In this document: piece after piece, positions 9,336 to 16,906 of the stretch
Layout of the letters: the number at the start of each line of letters is the position of its first letter
Position numbering within the stretch: the stretch's first letter is position 1
Assembly (NCBI GenBank): GCA_964518765.1
Contig: CAZFJC010000012.1
Coordinates: forward strand, 21,561-85,560
Reading direction: 5' to 3'
DNA length: 64,000 nt
From: CAZPNX01 sp964518765
GTDB taxonomy: Bacteria > Edwardsbacteria > AC1 > EtOH8
Notes under the pieces: generated by a model
The model's database searches: none
What the model saw: only the letters and a program-made list of their open reading frames with translations
What the model was told of the DNA's origin: nothing
Position numbers and translations under genes: made by a program

Positions 9336-9443
9336 TGTCATCCTGAAATGGACTCCTGCCTCGCAAGTTGTCGGATCGCCATTGTCATCCTGGGATGGCT
9401 TCCTGCCTGGCATTTTGAAGGATGACCGCCTCGGGGTGACAGG
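9336..9443. repeat. Dispersed 'gtcatcctg...ggatgac' intergenic repeat, tandem copies
   Basis: Two similar segments starting tgtcatcctg are followed by a complementary aggatgacc...ggggtgaca end. Related sequence lies between kdsD and the MuiA-like gene and upstream of that gene. It fills the gap between the histidine kinase and the aminotransferase. Confidence 0.5.
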
Positions 9444-9444
9444 C

Positions 9445-10551
9445 CTAAAAGAACTTGGCGATGGCCTCGACCACCTGGTCCTGCTGGGCTGGGGTAATCT
9501 CAGGGTATATCGGCAGCGAGAAGACCTGGCTGGCCGCCTCCTCGGCCACCGGGTAGGAGCCCTTCCCCTTGCCCAGGAACGAGAAGGCCGGCTGCAGGTG
9601 CAGGGGGATGGGATAATGCACGGCGTTGGGCACGCCATTTTTATTCAGGTGCTCGATCATAGCATCCCGCCTTCCGGTGCGCAGGGTGTATTGGTGGTAG
9701 ATCATCTCATTGTAGGGCCTGACCTGGGGCGTCCTGATGTCCCCCACCCCCTTGAAGGCCCGGTCGTAGTAGGCCGCCTTCTCCCGTCGCGCCTGGTTCC
9801 ACTGGTCGAGATATTTCAGCTTGACGCCCAGCACCGCGGCCTGGAGCGCGTCCAGCCTGGAGTTGACCCCGATCCTGACATGGTGGTACTTCCTGTCCGA
9901 GCCGTGCTGGCGCAGCACCTTGCATTCCCTCTGCATGGCCTCGTCCGAGGTCAGGATCATGCCTCCGTCGCCGTAGGCCCCCAGGTTCTTGCTGGGGAAG
10001 AAGGACAGTCCGGCGATGTGGCCCATGGAGCCGGTCTGCCGGCCCCGGTATCTGGCCCCCAGGCTCTGGGCGCAGTCCTCGATCACCTTGAGGTTGTGCT
10101 TTTGGGCAATGGCCATTACCTCGTCCATGTCGGCCGCCTGGCCGTAGATGTGCACCGGCATGATGGCCTTGGTCTTGGAGGTGATGGCCGCCTCGATCTT
10201 GGTCGGATCGATGTTGAGGGTGTCCGGGCAGACGTCCACGAACACCGGCCTGGCCGGGATCCAGGTGACCACCTCGGCGGTGGCGATGAAGGTGAAGGGG
10301 GTGGTGATGACTTCGTCTCCCTCAGAGACCCCGGCGGCCTTGAGCGCCAGGTAGAGGGCGTCGGTGCCCGAGTTGACCCCTATCCCGTATTTGACCCCGA
10401 CGTATTGGGCCACTGCCGCTTCGAACTCCTCGACCGTCTTCCCCAGGATGAAGCCTCCGGAAGAGACCACCTTCTCGATGGCGGCGTCGATTTCGGGCTT
10501 GATGGTGCGGTACTGGGCCGTTAGGTCCAGCAGGTAGAGTTTTTCTGCCAT
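9445..10551 (-). CDS. DegT/DnrJ/EryC1/StrS-family sugar aminotransferase
   Basis: This 368-residue protein belongs to the PLP-dependent nucleotide-sugar aminotransferases that add an amino group to keto-sugars for LPS, capsule or glycan synthesis. Visible landmarks are the substrate/PLP glycine-serine segment GVNSGTDALYLAL (about 57-69), PVHIYGQAADMD, the PLP-stacking EDCAQSLGA region and the Schiff-base lysine in FFPSKNLGAYGDGG. The end YPIPLHLQPAF is typical of the family. The exact sugar cannot be read from sequence; WbpE-like and related enzymes all fit. It has no nucleotide-sugar partner nearby and is followed by a repeat. Confidence 0.9.
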   Translation of the reverse strand: MAEKLYLLDLTAQYRTIKPEIDAAIEKVVSSGGFILGKTVEEFEAAVAQYVGVKYGIGVNSGTDALYLALKAAGVSEGDEVITTPFTFIATAEVVTWIPARPVFVDVCPDTLNIDPTKIEAAITSKTKAIMPVHIYGQAADMDEVMAIAQKHNLKVIEDCAQSLGARYRGRQTGSMGHIAGLSFFPSKNLGAYGDGGMILTSDEAMQRECKVLRQHGSDRKYHHVRIGVNSRLDALQAAVLGVKLKYLDQWNQARREKAAYYDRAFKGVGDIRTPQVRPYNEMIYHQYTLRTGRRDAMIEHLNKNGVPNAVHYPIPLHLQPAFSFLGKGKGSYPVAEEAASQVFSLPIYPEITPAQQDQVVEAIAKFF

Positions 10552-10583
10552 GGTGTTGGTTCCTTTATGGATTTATGTGTAAG

Positions 10584-10683
10584 TTTTAACGTTTAAGGGT
10601 TTGCGAAACGGGCGTAGCCGGTTTAAGTGACGACCACAATAAAGAATAATGTGAAACTGCTGACGCAAACCCGTTTGTTATGT
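10584..10683 (-). other. attC-like recombination site downstream of the low-GC cassette gene
   Basis: Read on the minus strand, the 100-base site has the order expected of an integron attC. ACATAAC (R'') overlaps the stop codon of the cassette gene. A 9-bp L arm GGGTTTGCG (664-672 of this 10-kb block) pairs perfectly with its complement at 10597-10605, and GTTAAAA (R', consensus GTTRRRY with one mismatch) follows. Spacing between the core sites fits attC lengths. No integrase gene is in the window. Confidence 0.6.
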
Positions 10684-11459
10684 GAAGTGGTTTAATTCAT
10701 ACTTACTTAGCTTTGTTTTTATTTTATTAGATACACAAGTATTATATTTTAAGTTTATAATGTAATCGGTTACTTTATACTCAAATTCTTTTATTGGCAT
10801 ACCAAATGTATCAAAAAAACAACGAACAAAATCTTTTTTTATATTCTTGTAAAATGTTTTGAATTTTGAAACACCAAAACGAGTTATTATCTGGTCAATA
10901 AAAACGCCAGCTATAGGATATGTTACATAATCTTGGTGTTTGTTGAATTCTTGATTTTGGGCTAACTTTGTTATACCAGGATAAGCGTTATTTTTAAGGT
11001 AATATTGAGTCCACGCTTCATTCGGGATTCCCCACCAAACTTTATCAAAGTACATTGCCAGACCTTCGCGTAACAATTTCTGATTTGGTCTTGATAAGGT
11101 GTTAGAAGAGATTAAATGCACGTCCTCGTGAAAACCAATACATTTAATTCTTCTATTGTATACAGCATATATTTTATCTGGACGTATAGCAAGACCATTG
11201 GTAGGTTCATTATTACCATATAGTTTGCCAATTTCATGTGGTGATTTACATAAATAATAATGTATTCTTATATTAGGCTTGACTTTTAGAATATCACAAA
11301 TATATACATAGCAACTTTCTTGAAGTGAGATTATCTTTCCGATTTGTTTTTCCGCAAGAGAGTTGCTGTGATAATAAAAGTCATAGTGTGCTGTTTTTTT
11401 GATGTTCCAATTCATAAAATTAGAAAATTGTGTGTTTATTTATAGCCATTTCACATAAC
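10677..11459 (-). mobile_element. Putative single integron gene cassette (integrase-less)
   Basis: The block is bounded by 10-bp perfect inverted copies of gttatgtgaa (10677-10686 and, reversed, 11450-11459). This is what cassette integration predicts: the bases at the cassette's 5' end are complementary to the R'' box of its own attC. Base composition inside is strongly AT-rich compared with about 60% GC outside. Just upstream (11464-11490) is another hairpin (ggctttgcgac with gtcgtgaagcc) that could be the preceding attachment site. The cassette interpretation is inferred from structure alone. Confidence 0.55.
10678..11415 (-). CDS. Putative gluzincin-type metallopeptidase, horizontally acquired
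   Basis: The 245-residue protein contains HEDVH at residues 96-100, a perfect HExxH zinc-binding motif. It is followed 17 residues later by REGLAMYFD, whose Glu117 is placed like the third ligand of gluzincins (peptidase-MA-like families). There is no signal peptide or membrane segment, so a cytoplasmic role or non-classical export is implied. The coding sequence is Asn/Ile/Lys/Tyr-rich and far more AT-rich than its neighbours, showing recent transfer. The stop codon lies inside the attC-like R'' box, as in many integron cassette genes. The substrate is unknown. Confidence 0.65.
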   Translation of the reverse strand: MNWNIKKTAHYDFYYHSNSLAEKQIGKIISLQESCYVYICDILKVKPNIRIHYYLCKSPHEIGKLYGNNEPTNGLAIRPDKIYAVYNRRIKCIGFHEDVHLISSNTLSRPNQKLLREGLAMYFDKVWWGIPNEAWTQYYLKNNAYPGITKLAQNQEFNKHQDYVTYPIAGVFIDQIITRFGVSKFKTFYKNIKKDFVRCFFDTFGMPIKEFEYKVTDYIINLKYNTCVSNKIKTKLSKYELNHFT

Positions 11460-11463
11460 TACT

Positions 11464-11500
11464 GGCTTTGCGACATTACGTCGTGAAGCCGACCACCAGT
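11464..11500. repeat. Imperfect hairpin upstream of the cassette
   Basis: ggctttgcgac (11464-11474) pairs with gtcgtgaagcc (11480-11490) at 9 of 11 positions around a 5-base loop, and flanking actgg/ccagt also pair. On the minus strand it ends in agttatgtg, the cassette boundary. It may be a degenerate attC or attI-like site. Confidence 0.4.
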
Positions 11501-11638
11501 GGCTGGATATGCGCACTGTTTCGTATATTTCCTCAATGGCTTTTACCCGTTCAACACTGCCTATAGCCCCTTACCCGACGTTGCCTTACTTTGACCGATC
11601 GTAAACACTCCCCGCGCCGCTGTATATATACCTTATCC

Positions 11639-13396
11639 TCACGTCCCCTCCACCGAACAGGTCAGGGCCAGGTCCGGGAACAGCCCGATGACGAACTCGG
11701 CCAGCACCGCCCGGGCCTTCTCGGCGCTCTCGGCCTCCATGGCCTTGGCCGCCACCCGACGGCACTGATCCAGCCTTAGGCTGAGGATCATCCGCTTGAC
11801 CTCGGGTACGGCTATCGGATTCATGCTGAACTCGTCCAGGCCCAGCCCCAAAAGCAGCGGCACCGCCAGCGGATCGGCGCACATCTCGCCGCACATGCCC
11901 ACCCAGATACCGGCCCGGTGCCCGGCCTCGATCACCTCCCTCACCAGCCTCAGCACCGCCGGGTTGAAGGGATCGTACATCCGGGCCACCTTCTGGTTGG
12001 TGCGGTCCACCGCCAAGGTGTACTGGGTGAGATCGTTGGAGCCGATGCTGAAGAAGTCGGCCTCGGCCGCCAGCGCCTGGGCCGACAATGCGGCCGCCGG
12101 CGTCTCGATCATAATGCCCACCGGACACTTCTCGTCGAACCTGGCCTTGGATTTCTTCAGCTCCTCCCTGGCCTCCTCGACCAGGACCCTGGCCCGCCTC
12201 AGTTCCTCCAGGCAGCAGATCATGGGAAACATCATCTTGACCTGGCCGTGGGCCGAGGCCTTGAGGATGGCCCGTATCTGTGACTTGAACATCTCGGGCC
12301 GGTCCAGGCAGAAGCGGATGGCCCTCCAGCCCAGGAAGGGGTTGGCCTCGGGCTCGGGCGCCTGGCCGCCGATCTTGTCCCCGCCCAGGTCGAAGGTCCT
12401 GATGATGACCGGATCCGGGGCCAGCTTCTCGACCACTCGCCGGTAGATGGCGTACTGCTCGTCCTCGGACGGCAGCCGGTCCGAGGTCAGGAAGAGGAAC
12501 TCGGTGCGGAAAAGGCCCACCCCCTTGGCCCCGTGCGACAACACCGAGGCGACCTCCTCGGGCAGCTCGATGTTGGCCGACAGCTCCACCTGATGTCCGT
12601 CCCGGGTAATGGCCTTGGAGCGCCTCAGCTTCTTGAGGTCGGCCACGTGCTTCAGGTAGGCCTTTTGCTGTTTGCGGTAGCTCTCCAGGGTGGCCGGGGC
12701 CGGGTTGAGGATGACCATCCCCCGGTTGCCGTCGACCACAGCCCAGTCTCCCTGCGAGGCCTGGATCAGTACACCCTTGACGCCCACCACCGTCGGTATC
12801 TCCAGACTGCGGGCGATGATGGCGGTATGGGAGGTCTTACCTCCCAGCTCGGTGACCATCCCCAAGGTCCTCTGGGCGGACAGAAAAGCGGCGTCGCCAG
12901 GGGAAAGCTCGTGTGCCAGCACGATGGACTCTTTGGGGATGCTCGGCGCCTGGCCCTGCTCGCGGACGTGCTTGACCACCCGCCAGGAGATATCCTTGAT
13001 GTCGACCACCCTCTCCTTGAGGTACTGGCTGTCCGATGACTCCAGCTGGGCCGCCACCTGCTCCATCACCTCGTGGAAGGCCGAGGCCGCGTCCTGTCCC
13101 TCGCGGCGGATCCTCTCCTTGGTGCGCTCGGCGGCAGTGTCGTCGGAGAGCATCATCAGCTGGGCATCCCACAGCCGGGACTCATCCTGGCCAAGCCGCT
13201 CCACCACCAGGCTTCGCAGCTCATCCAACTCGGCCCGGGCCCGCTCCACCGCCTCGACGAACCTCTGGACCTCGGACTCGGCGTCGGCCACCTTCTGCCT
13301 GGTCACCGCCCCAGTGCCCTTGCGGTAGATGGCGATCCGCCCGATGCCGATGCCGGGCGAGGCGGCTATCCCTTGAAGCCTGATCTCCTTCAGCAT
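11639..13396 (-). CDS. ptsI: Phosphoenolpyruvate-protein phosphotransferase (PTS enzyme I)
   Basis: Enzyme I takes phosphate from PEP on an active-site histidine and passes it to HPr. The 585-residue length is normal. The phosphohistidine is His190 in GGKTSHTAIIAR. The PEP-binding barrel shows GVGLFRTEFLF, a DLGGDK segment, GSNDLTQYTLAVDR and the catalytic Cys region VGMCGEMCADP. It lies one base past the ptsH stop and is probably translationally coupled. No enzyme II sugar permease is present anywhere in the window, so the phosphorelay is more likely regulatory than transport-linked. The identification itself is secure. Confidence 0.97.
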   Translation of the reverse strand: MLKEIRLQGIAASPGIGIGRIAIYRKGTGAVTRQKVADAESEVQRFVEAVERARAELDELRSLVVERLGQDESRLWDAQLMMLSDDTAAERTKERIRREGQDAASAFHEVMEQVAAQLESSDSQYLKERVVDIKDISWRVVKHVREQGQAPSIPKESIVLAHELSPGDAAFLSAQRTLGMVTELGGKTSHTAIIARSLEIPTVVGVKGVLIQASQGDWAVVDGNRGMVILNPAPATLESYRKQQKAYLKHVADLKKLRRSKAITRDGHQVELSANIELPEEVASVLSHGAKGVGLFRTEFLFLTSDRLPSEDEQYAIYRRVVEKLAPDPVIIRTFDLGGDKIGGQAPEPEANPFLGWRAIRFCLDRPEMFKSQIRAILKASAHGQVKMMFPMICCLEELRRARVLVEEAREELKKSKARFDEKCPVGIMIETPAAALSAQALAAEADFFSIGSNDLTQYTLAVDRTNQKVARMYDPFNPAVLRLVREVIEAGHRAGIWVGMCGEMCADPLAVPLLLGLGLDEFSMNPIAVPEVKRMILSLRLDQCRRVAAKAMEAESAEKARAVLAEFVIGLFPDLALTCSVEGT

Positions 13397-13397
13397 C

Positions 13398-13664
13398 TCA
13401 ATCCTCGTTGAATTTGTCGGCCACCAGCCGGGCCAGGGCCTCCAAGGCCTCGTCCTCGTCCGGACCCTGGGCCCTGATGTGGAGGCTGGAGCCGGGCTGG
13501 GCCGCCAGCATCATCACCCCCATAATGCTCTTGCCGTTGACCTCCAGGTCGTCCTTGCGTATCCATATCTGGGAGCGATAGCGGTCAGCAGTCTTCACCA
13601 TCAGGGCCGCCGGCCGGGCATGCATCCCCAGCCGGTTGACGATGGTCACCGAGATCTCCTTCAT
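13398..13664 (-). CDS. ptsH: Phosphocarrier protein HPr
   Basis: The 88-residue protein has both regulatory residues at canonical positions: His15 in RLGMHARPA, phosphorylated by enzyme I, and Ser46 in NGKSIMGVM, the HPr kinase site. A longer open frame extends upstream, but the start at 13664 gives the standard HPr N-terminus and overlaps the GH57 stop as ATGA. Presence of Ser46, plus hprK at 18.9-19.8 kb, supports a regulatory Ser-P pathway. It lies between the GH57 gene and ptsI in one tight operon. Confidence 0.96.
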   Translation of the reverse strand: MKEISVTIVNRLGMHARPAALMVKTADRYRSQIWIRKDDLEVNGKSIMGVMMLAAQPGSSLHIRAQGPDEDEALEALARLVADKFNED

Positions 13665-15745
13665 GGCCTCACCTCTATCGTCAGCTCCAGCGATTCGGCC
13701 CCGCCCGGATCCAGCCGCATCGGCTTGGTCCAGACCAGGCAGGAGCACTGGTAGTTCCGTTCCAGACCGGACTCGGACTGGGAGACCGTCTCCACCGGGT
13801 AGCGCCATAGGTCCCAGGGCCGGTCGAACCTGAAGCGGACAGCGATCCCCCGAAAATCGTCGTCAACCGAAAAATCTGTCAGCCCCCGCTCCTCGGCCGC
13901 CAGGTCCAGCCGGGCTGACGACAGCTCCCGGCTTCCGGATGAGCAATGCCTCCCTTCGCCGGCCGACAACAGCCCCAGGTTGAACTCGATCCCGGCCACC
14001 ACCTCCAGAGCCTCCGCCCCCCGGTTCGTCCACCGATAGCTCGCCCGCAGCGCGGCCTTCGAGGCCAGGGATAGGTTTTTTTCTATAACTATATTATTAT
14101 AGTAACCAACCAATCCCACGCCATCATATTTCCCCTCGGCCTTCATCTCCCAGCGGGTGGCCAGCACCCCCTGGTAGGCCGGGAGCCGAGACCAGCGCAG
14201 CGCCTCCAGGCCGGCCCCGGGCGGCAGCAGGTGGTCGGCCAGGGCCATCCTGGGGCAGGGATCGTAGGCCAGCAGCTTCTCCAGCCCCGCCTCCTTGGCC
14301 GACATCATCTCGTGGATGCTCCTGCCCGCCGTCGCTTCTCCGGCCTGGTGCTCGGCGATCCGGCGGTGGTAGCTCTCGGGGCGACGGGAGAGGTTGTCCA
14401 GGAGGTTTACCCCCTTCCGCTTCAGGTCCCACTCGTATATGGCCCCGCCCCAATCCGGCTTGAGATAGAGGTTCATCTTCGCATTGGAGAGCTTGATCTC
14501 CGCCCGCCCGTCGCCGTCAAAATCACGACGCTCAACCGCTCGCTGCCCAGCCTGCCTTTCCGCCAGGTGCTCGGCCCTGATCAGGTGCTGGTACAAAGCC
14601 GAGCGTAGATGCGGCAGGTAGAGCCCCCCGAAGATGCCGTGCCAATAGCCGCAGTTGCACTGTCCGCGGTAGAGCTCTTTTTGTACCTCGGCCCCGGCTT
14701 GCGCCGAACTATGTCGAGGCGCCTTGGCCGCCATCTCCGAGACCTCGAGCATCTTGCGGTAGATAAAGTTCGATTCCGGGTACTTGGCCAAGAAGTTCTT
14801 CCAGATGCCGCCCCGGACGAACGGGGCGTAGCGATCGTAGCTGCCCTCGTGCTTCAGACGATCGACCAGCTCCCGATAGACGGCCTCGGACTCAGGCTCC
14901 AGCACCCATTCGCCCATCTCGGTATAGGAGCCGGTTGGCAGGTAGATCCTCCCTAGGGGGCCGAGCCTTTCGGCCGCCTGGGCAAAGGTCAGCATCTCTA
15001 TCCGCTCATGGTTGGCCTGCAGCGCCTCGAGAAACCTGGCCAGCCAGCCGTTGTTATATACGTGCTGGTGGGTGCCCGGCCAGACCCCGAACTTCTCCCC
15101 GTCGTCGGCCAGGATGGCCATCTCCCCGGGCCGGTATTCGCCGACCAGGTGTCCGATGACCTCCTCCACGTCGTGGAAGGGCACCAGGTACCGCAGCCTC
15201 TGGCTTATGGGGAAGGCCTTGATGCCCAGTCCCTGGTCCTCGGTGAAATAGTAGCCCTTGAGCCTCTCCTGGGGAAGGCCGGCCGCCTTGAAGTGGGCGT
15301 CGTCCAGCGCCGTGCACTCGATGCCGGCCCGGGCCAGGGTCGACGGCAGTGATGGCTCCCAGACCCGCTCGGCCACCCAGGCTCCTTTGGGGCTTTGGCC
15401 GAAATTGGACTTCAGGAATTCCGACATCATGGCCAGCTGGCCGGCGCGGTCGGGCTCCGGGATAGCCGGCAGTATGGGCTCGTAGAACCCTCCGCCCCAC
15501 AGCTCCACCTGTCCGCGGTCGCAAAGCGTCTTGACCATAGCCAGGTACTCGGAATGATGCTCGGCCAGCCACTCCCAGAGGCAGCCGCTATTGTGCAGGG
15601 TGAAGCGGAACCAGGGGCGGTCCAAGACCATCTCCAGGAACGGACGGTAGGCATTCTGGTAAGCCTCCTCGAACACGAAGTCGAAGTTGCCCACCGGCTG
15701 GTGGTTGTGGACGCCGAAGAGGAAGTATGTTTTGTTGGAGTCCAT
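13661..15745 (-). CDS. Glycoside hydrolase family 57 protein (alpha-amylase / 4-alpha-glucanotransferase type)
   Basis: The 694-residue protein starts with FLFGVHNHQPVGNFD, the GH57 signature. The likely nucleophile Glu lies in GAWVAERVWEP and the acid/base Asp in AILADDGEKFGVWP, as in the Thermococcus litoralis 4-alpha-glucanotransferase group. The C-terminal half forms the beta-rich domain found in that group. These enzymes rearrange or cleave alpha-1,4-glucans, so a role in glycogen or maltodextrin metabolism is likely. No signal peptide is visible, indicating a cytoplasmic enzyme. It shares an operon with ptsH and ptsI, an arrangement that suggests carbohydrate status is read by HPr. The exact reaction is uncertain. 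Confidence 0.9.
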   Translation of the reverse strand: MDSNKTYFLFGVHNHQPVGNFDFVFEEAYQNAYRPFLEMVLDRPWFRFTLHNSGCLWEWLAEHHSEYLAMVKTLCDRGQVELWGGGFYEPILPAIPEPDRAGQLAMMSEFLKSNFGQSPKGAWVAERVWEPSLPSTLARAGIECTALDDAHFKAAGLPQERLKGYYFTEDQGLGIKAFPISQRLRYLVPFHDVEEVIGHLVGEYRPGEMAILADDGEKFGVWPGTHQHVYNNGWLARFLEALQANHERIEMLTFAQAAERLGPLGRIYLPTGSYTEMGEWVLEPESEAVYRELVDRLKHEGSYDRYAPFVRGGIWKNFLAKYPESNFIYRKMLEVSEMAAKAPRHSSAQAGAEVQKELYRGQCNCGYWHGIFGGLYLPHLRSALYQHLIRAEHLAERQAGQRAVERRDFDGDGRAEIKLSNAKMNLYLKPDWGGAIYEWDLKRKGVNLLDNLSRRPESYHRRIAEHQAGEATAGRSIHEMMSAKEAGLEKLLAYDPCPRMALADHLLPPGAGLEALRWSRLPAYQGVLATRWEMKAEGKYDGVGLVGYYNNIVIEKNLSLASKAALRASYRWTNRGAEALEVVAGIEFNLGLLSAGEGRHCSSGSRELSSARLDLAAEERGLTDFSVDDDFRGIAVRFRFDRPWDLWRYPVETVSQSESGLERNYQCSCLVWTKPMRLDPGGAESLELTIEVRP

Positions 15746-15803
15746 TCGGTCAAAATGCGATTAATATTTCATCCATACAGACGCAAGCCCCTGGCCTTCG
15801 GCC

Positions 15804-16012
15804 GCCCCTCGCTCCCCTCCTTGGTAAGGAGGGGATTTAGGGGTGGTTGGTTCGCCGCACCCCTCGCTCCCCTCCTTGGTAAAGAGGGGATTTAGGGGTG
15901 GTTGGTTCGCCGCCTCTCTTGTTCCCCTCCTTGGTAAGGAGGGGACTCAGGGGTGGTTGGTTCGCCGCGCCCCTCGCTCCCCTCCTTGGTAAGGAGGGGA
16001 TTTAGGGGTGGT
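15804..16012. repeat. Four tandem copies of a ~54-base palindromic repeat
   Basis: Each unit has the pyrimidine arm cccctccttggtaa, its complementary purine arm, an aggggtggttggttcgccgc tail, and a cctcgct-type lead. The copies differ by a few bases only. The block ends exactly at the DUF559 stop codon and mirrors the block on the other side of that gene. Confidence 0.85.
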
Positions 16013-16368
16013 CAGTCCCTTGCATTTAGTATAGCTTTCAACACACCTTCCATGTTCGCTAAAACATCGTCATTGTTGAAGCGAAGCACTTTGATGCCCA
16101 ACCCCTCTATGTAATCTTGTTTCTTCTTGTCCCGCACCCCTTGCCTTGGGCTTCCATGCACGCTCCCGTCTAATTCAATGGCGATTCGAGCAGAGGGACA
16201 ATAGAAATCGACGATATATTTACCGATGCTGTGCTGACGCCGGAACTTCATCCCGTTAAGTTGGCTTCTTTGCAGCCTTTTCCAAAGCAGTATCTCGGCC
16301 ATTGTCGAATTGTTGCGCAGGCTCCTTCGAATGCTTTTCAATCCTGGACGGTTATGAACTCGGGCCAT
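16012..16368 (-). CDS. DUF559 / Vsr-like endonuclease-fold protein
   Basis: DUF559 proteins share the PD-(D/E)xK-type fold of very-short-patch-repair nucleases. The 118-residue product shows the hallmark sequence from LRNNSTMAEILLW through FRRQHSIGKYIVDFYCP and IAIELDGSVH, ending with a predicted catalytic strand KVLRFNNDDV. The ATG at 16368 is preferred because residues upstream read into the flanking repeat. The stop TGA is made from the edge of the repeat block. It is flanked on both sides by the same palindromic repeats, and a second DUF559 gene at 35.5-35.9 kb also abuts a relative of that repeat. Confidence 0.8.
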   Translation of the reverse strand: MARVHNRPGLKSIRRSLRNNSTMAEILLWKRLQRSQLNGMKFRRQHSIGKYIVDFYCPSARIAIELDGSVHGSPRQGVRDKKKQDYIEGLGIKVLRFNNDDVLANMEGVLKAILNARD

Positions 16369-16393
16369 TTCAGTAATACCCTGTTTGCTCTCG

Positions 16394-16545
16394 ACCACCC
16401 CTCGCTCCCCTCCTTGGTAAGGAGGGGATTTAGGGGTGGTTGGTTCGCCGCGCTCCCTCGCTCCCCTCCTTGGTAAGGAGGGGATTTAGGGGTGGTTGGT
16501 TCGCCGCGTCCCCCTCCCCCGGGGGAGGGGGACGGGGTAGGGTCA
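16394..16545. repeat. Two further palindromic repeat copies plus a C-rich palindrome
   Basis: Two units nearly identical to those at 15.8-16.0 kb are followed by a palindrome of ccccctcccccgggggaggggg type. Together with the 15.8 kb block they enclose the DUF559 gene. Confidence 0.85.
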
Positions 16546-16588
16546 ACCCGAAAAGTGTAAAAGTGTAAAAGGGTATAGCGTAAACATT

Positions 16589-16858
16589 TTACTTTGCGAG
16601 ACGAAAGCCTACGCCGCTGCTGCGGTTGTCCGGGTTGTCGTTGCCCCGGTAGGCAGTGCGGCAGTAGTTACCGCTGTTGATGAAACTGCCGCCGCGGATG
16701 ACGCGGGCCGTTCCGGACGACGGGCCGGTAGGGTTGTCGCGAGATCCGCCGGAGGCGTGGCTGGAGGGCGAACTGCCGTAGTAATTTTTGTGTGTGCTTA
16801 AAAAGCCACAAACCGTAATCATACGCTTTCGTAAAAACAATCAGCTCGTTGGCGCTCA
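16589..16858 (-). pseudogene. Chimeric remnant: 5' end of DGR accessory gene avd joined to 3' end of an FGE-sulfatase-type target gene
   Basis: From ATG at 16858, 25 codons read MSANELIVFTKAYDYGLW then LFKHTQK. This is the N-terminus of Avd, the accessory variability determinant of diversity-generating retroelements. After about 16784 the homology switches, in a different frame, to the end of an FGE-sulfatase/C-type-lectin domain (NYYGSSPS, RVIRGGSF, CRTAYRGNDNPDNR, GFRLAK) that stops at 16589. That tail resembles the tail of the intact gene at 16907-18826 and shares 27 identical bases with it (16762-16788 and 17056-17082). No reverse transcriptase is seen. I read this as the scar of a deletion that removed most of a DGR. 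Confidence 0.65.
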
Positions 16859-16906
16859 TAATTTTCCAGATTTTCAGATTACCAGATTTTCAGATATTCA
16901 GTGTAT

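Noticed and set aside
9199..10524. Long plus-strand open frame opposite the aminotransferase gene
   Set aside because: It is the antisense shadow of a well-recognised gene in high-GC DNA.
16589..16790. Reading this segment as the DGR template repeat
   Set aside because: Variable positions are not adenine-rich and differences from the intact gene fall in third positions too, as in two diverged coding tails.
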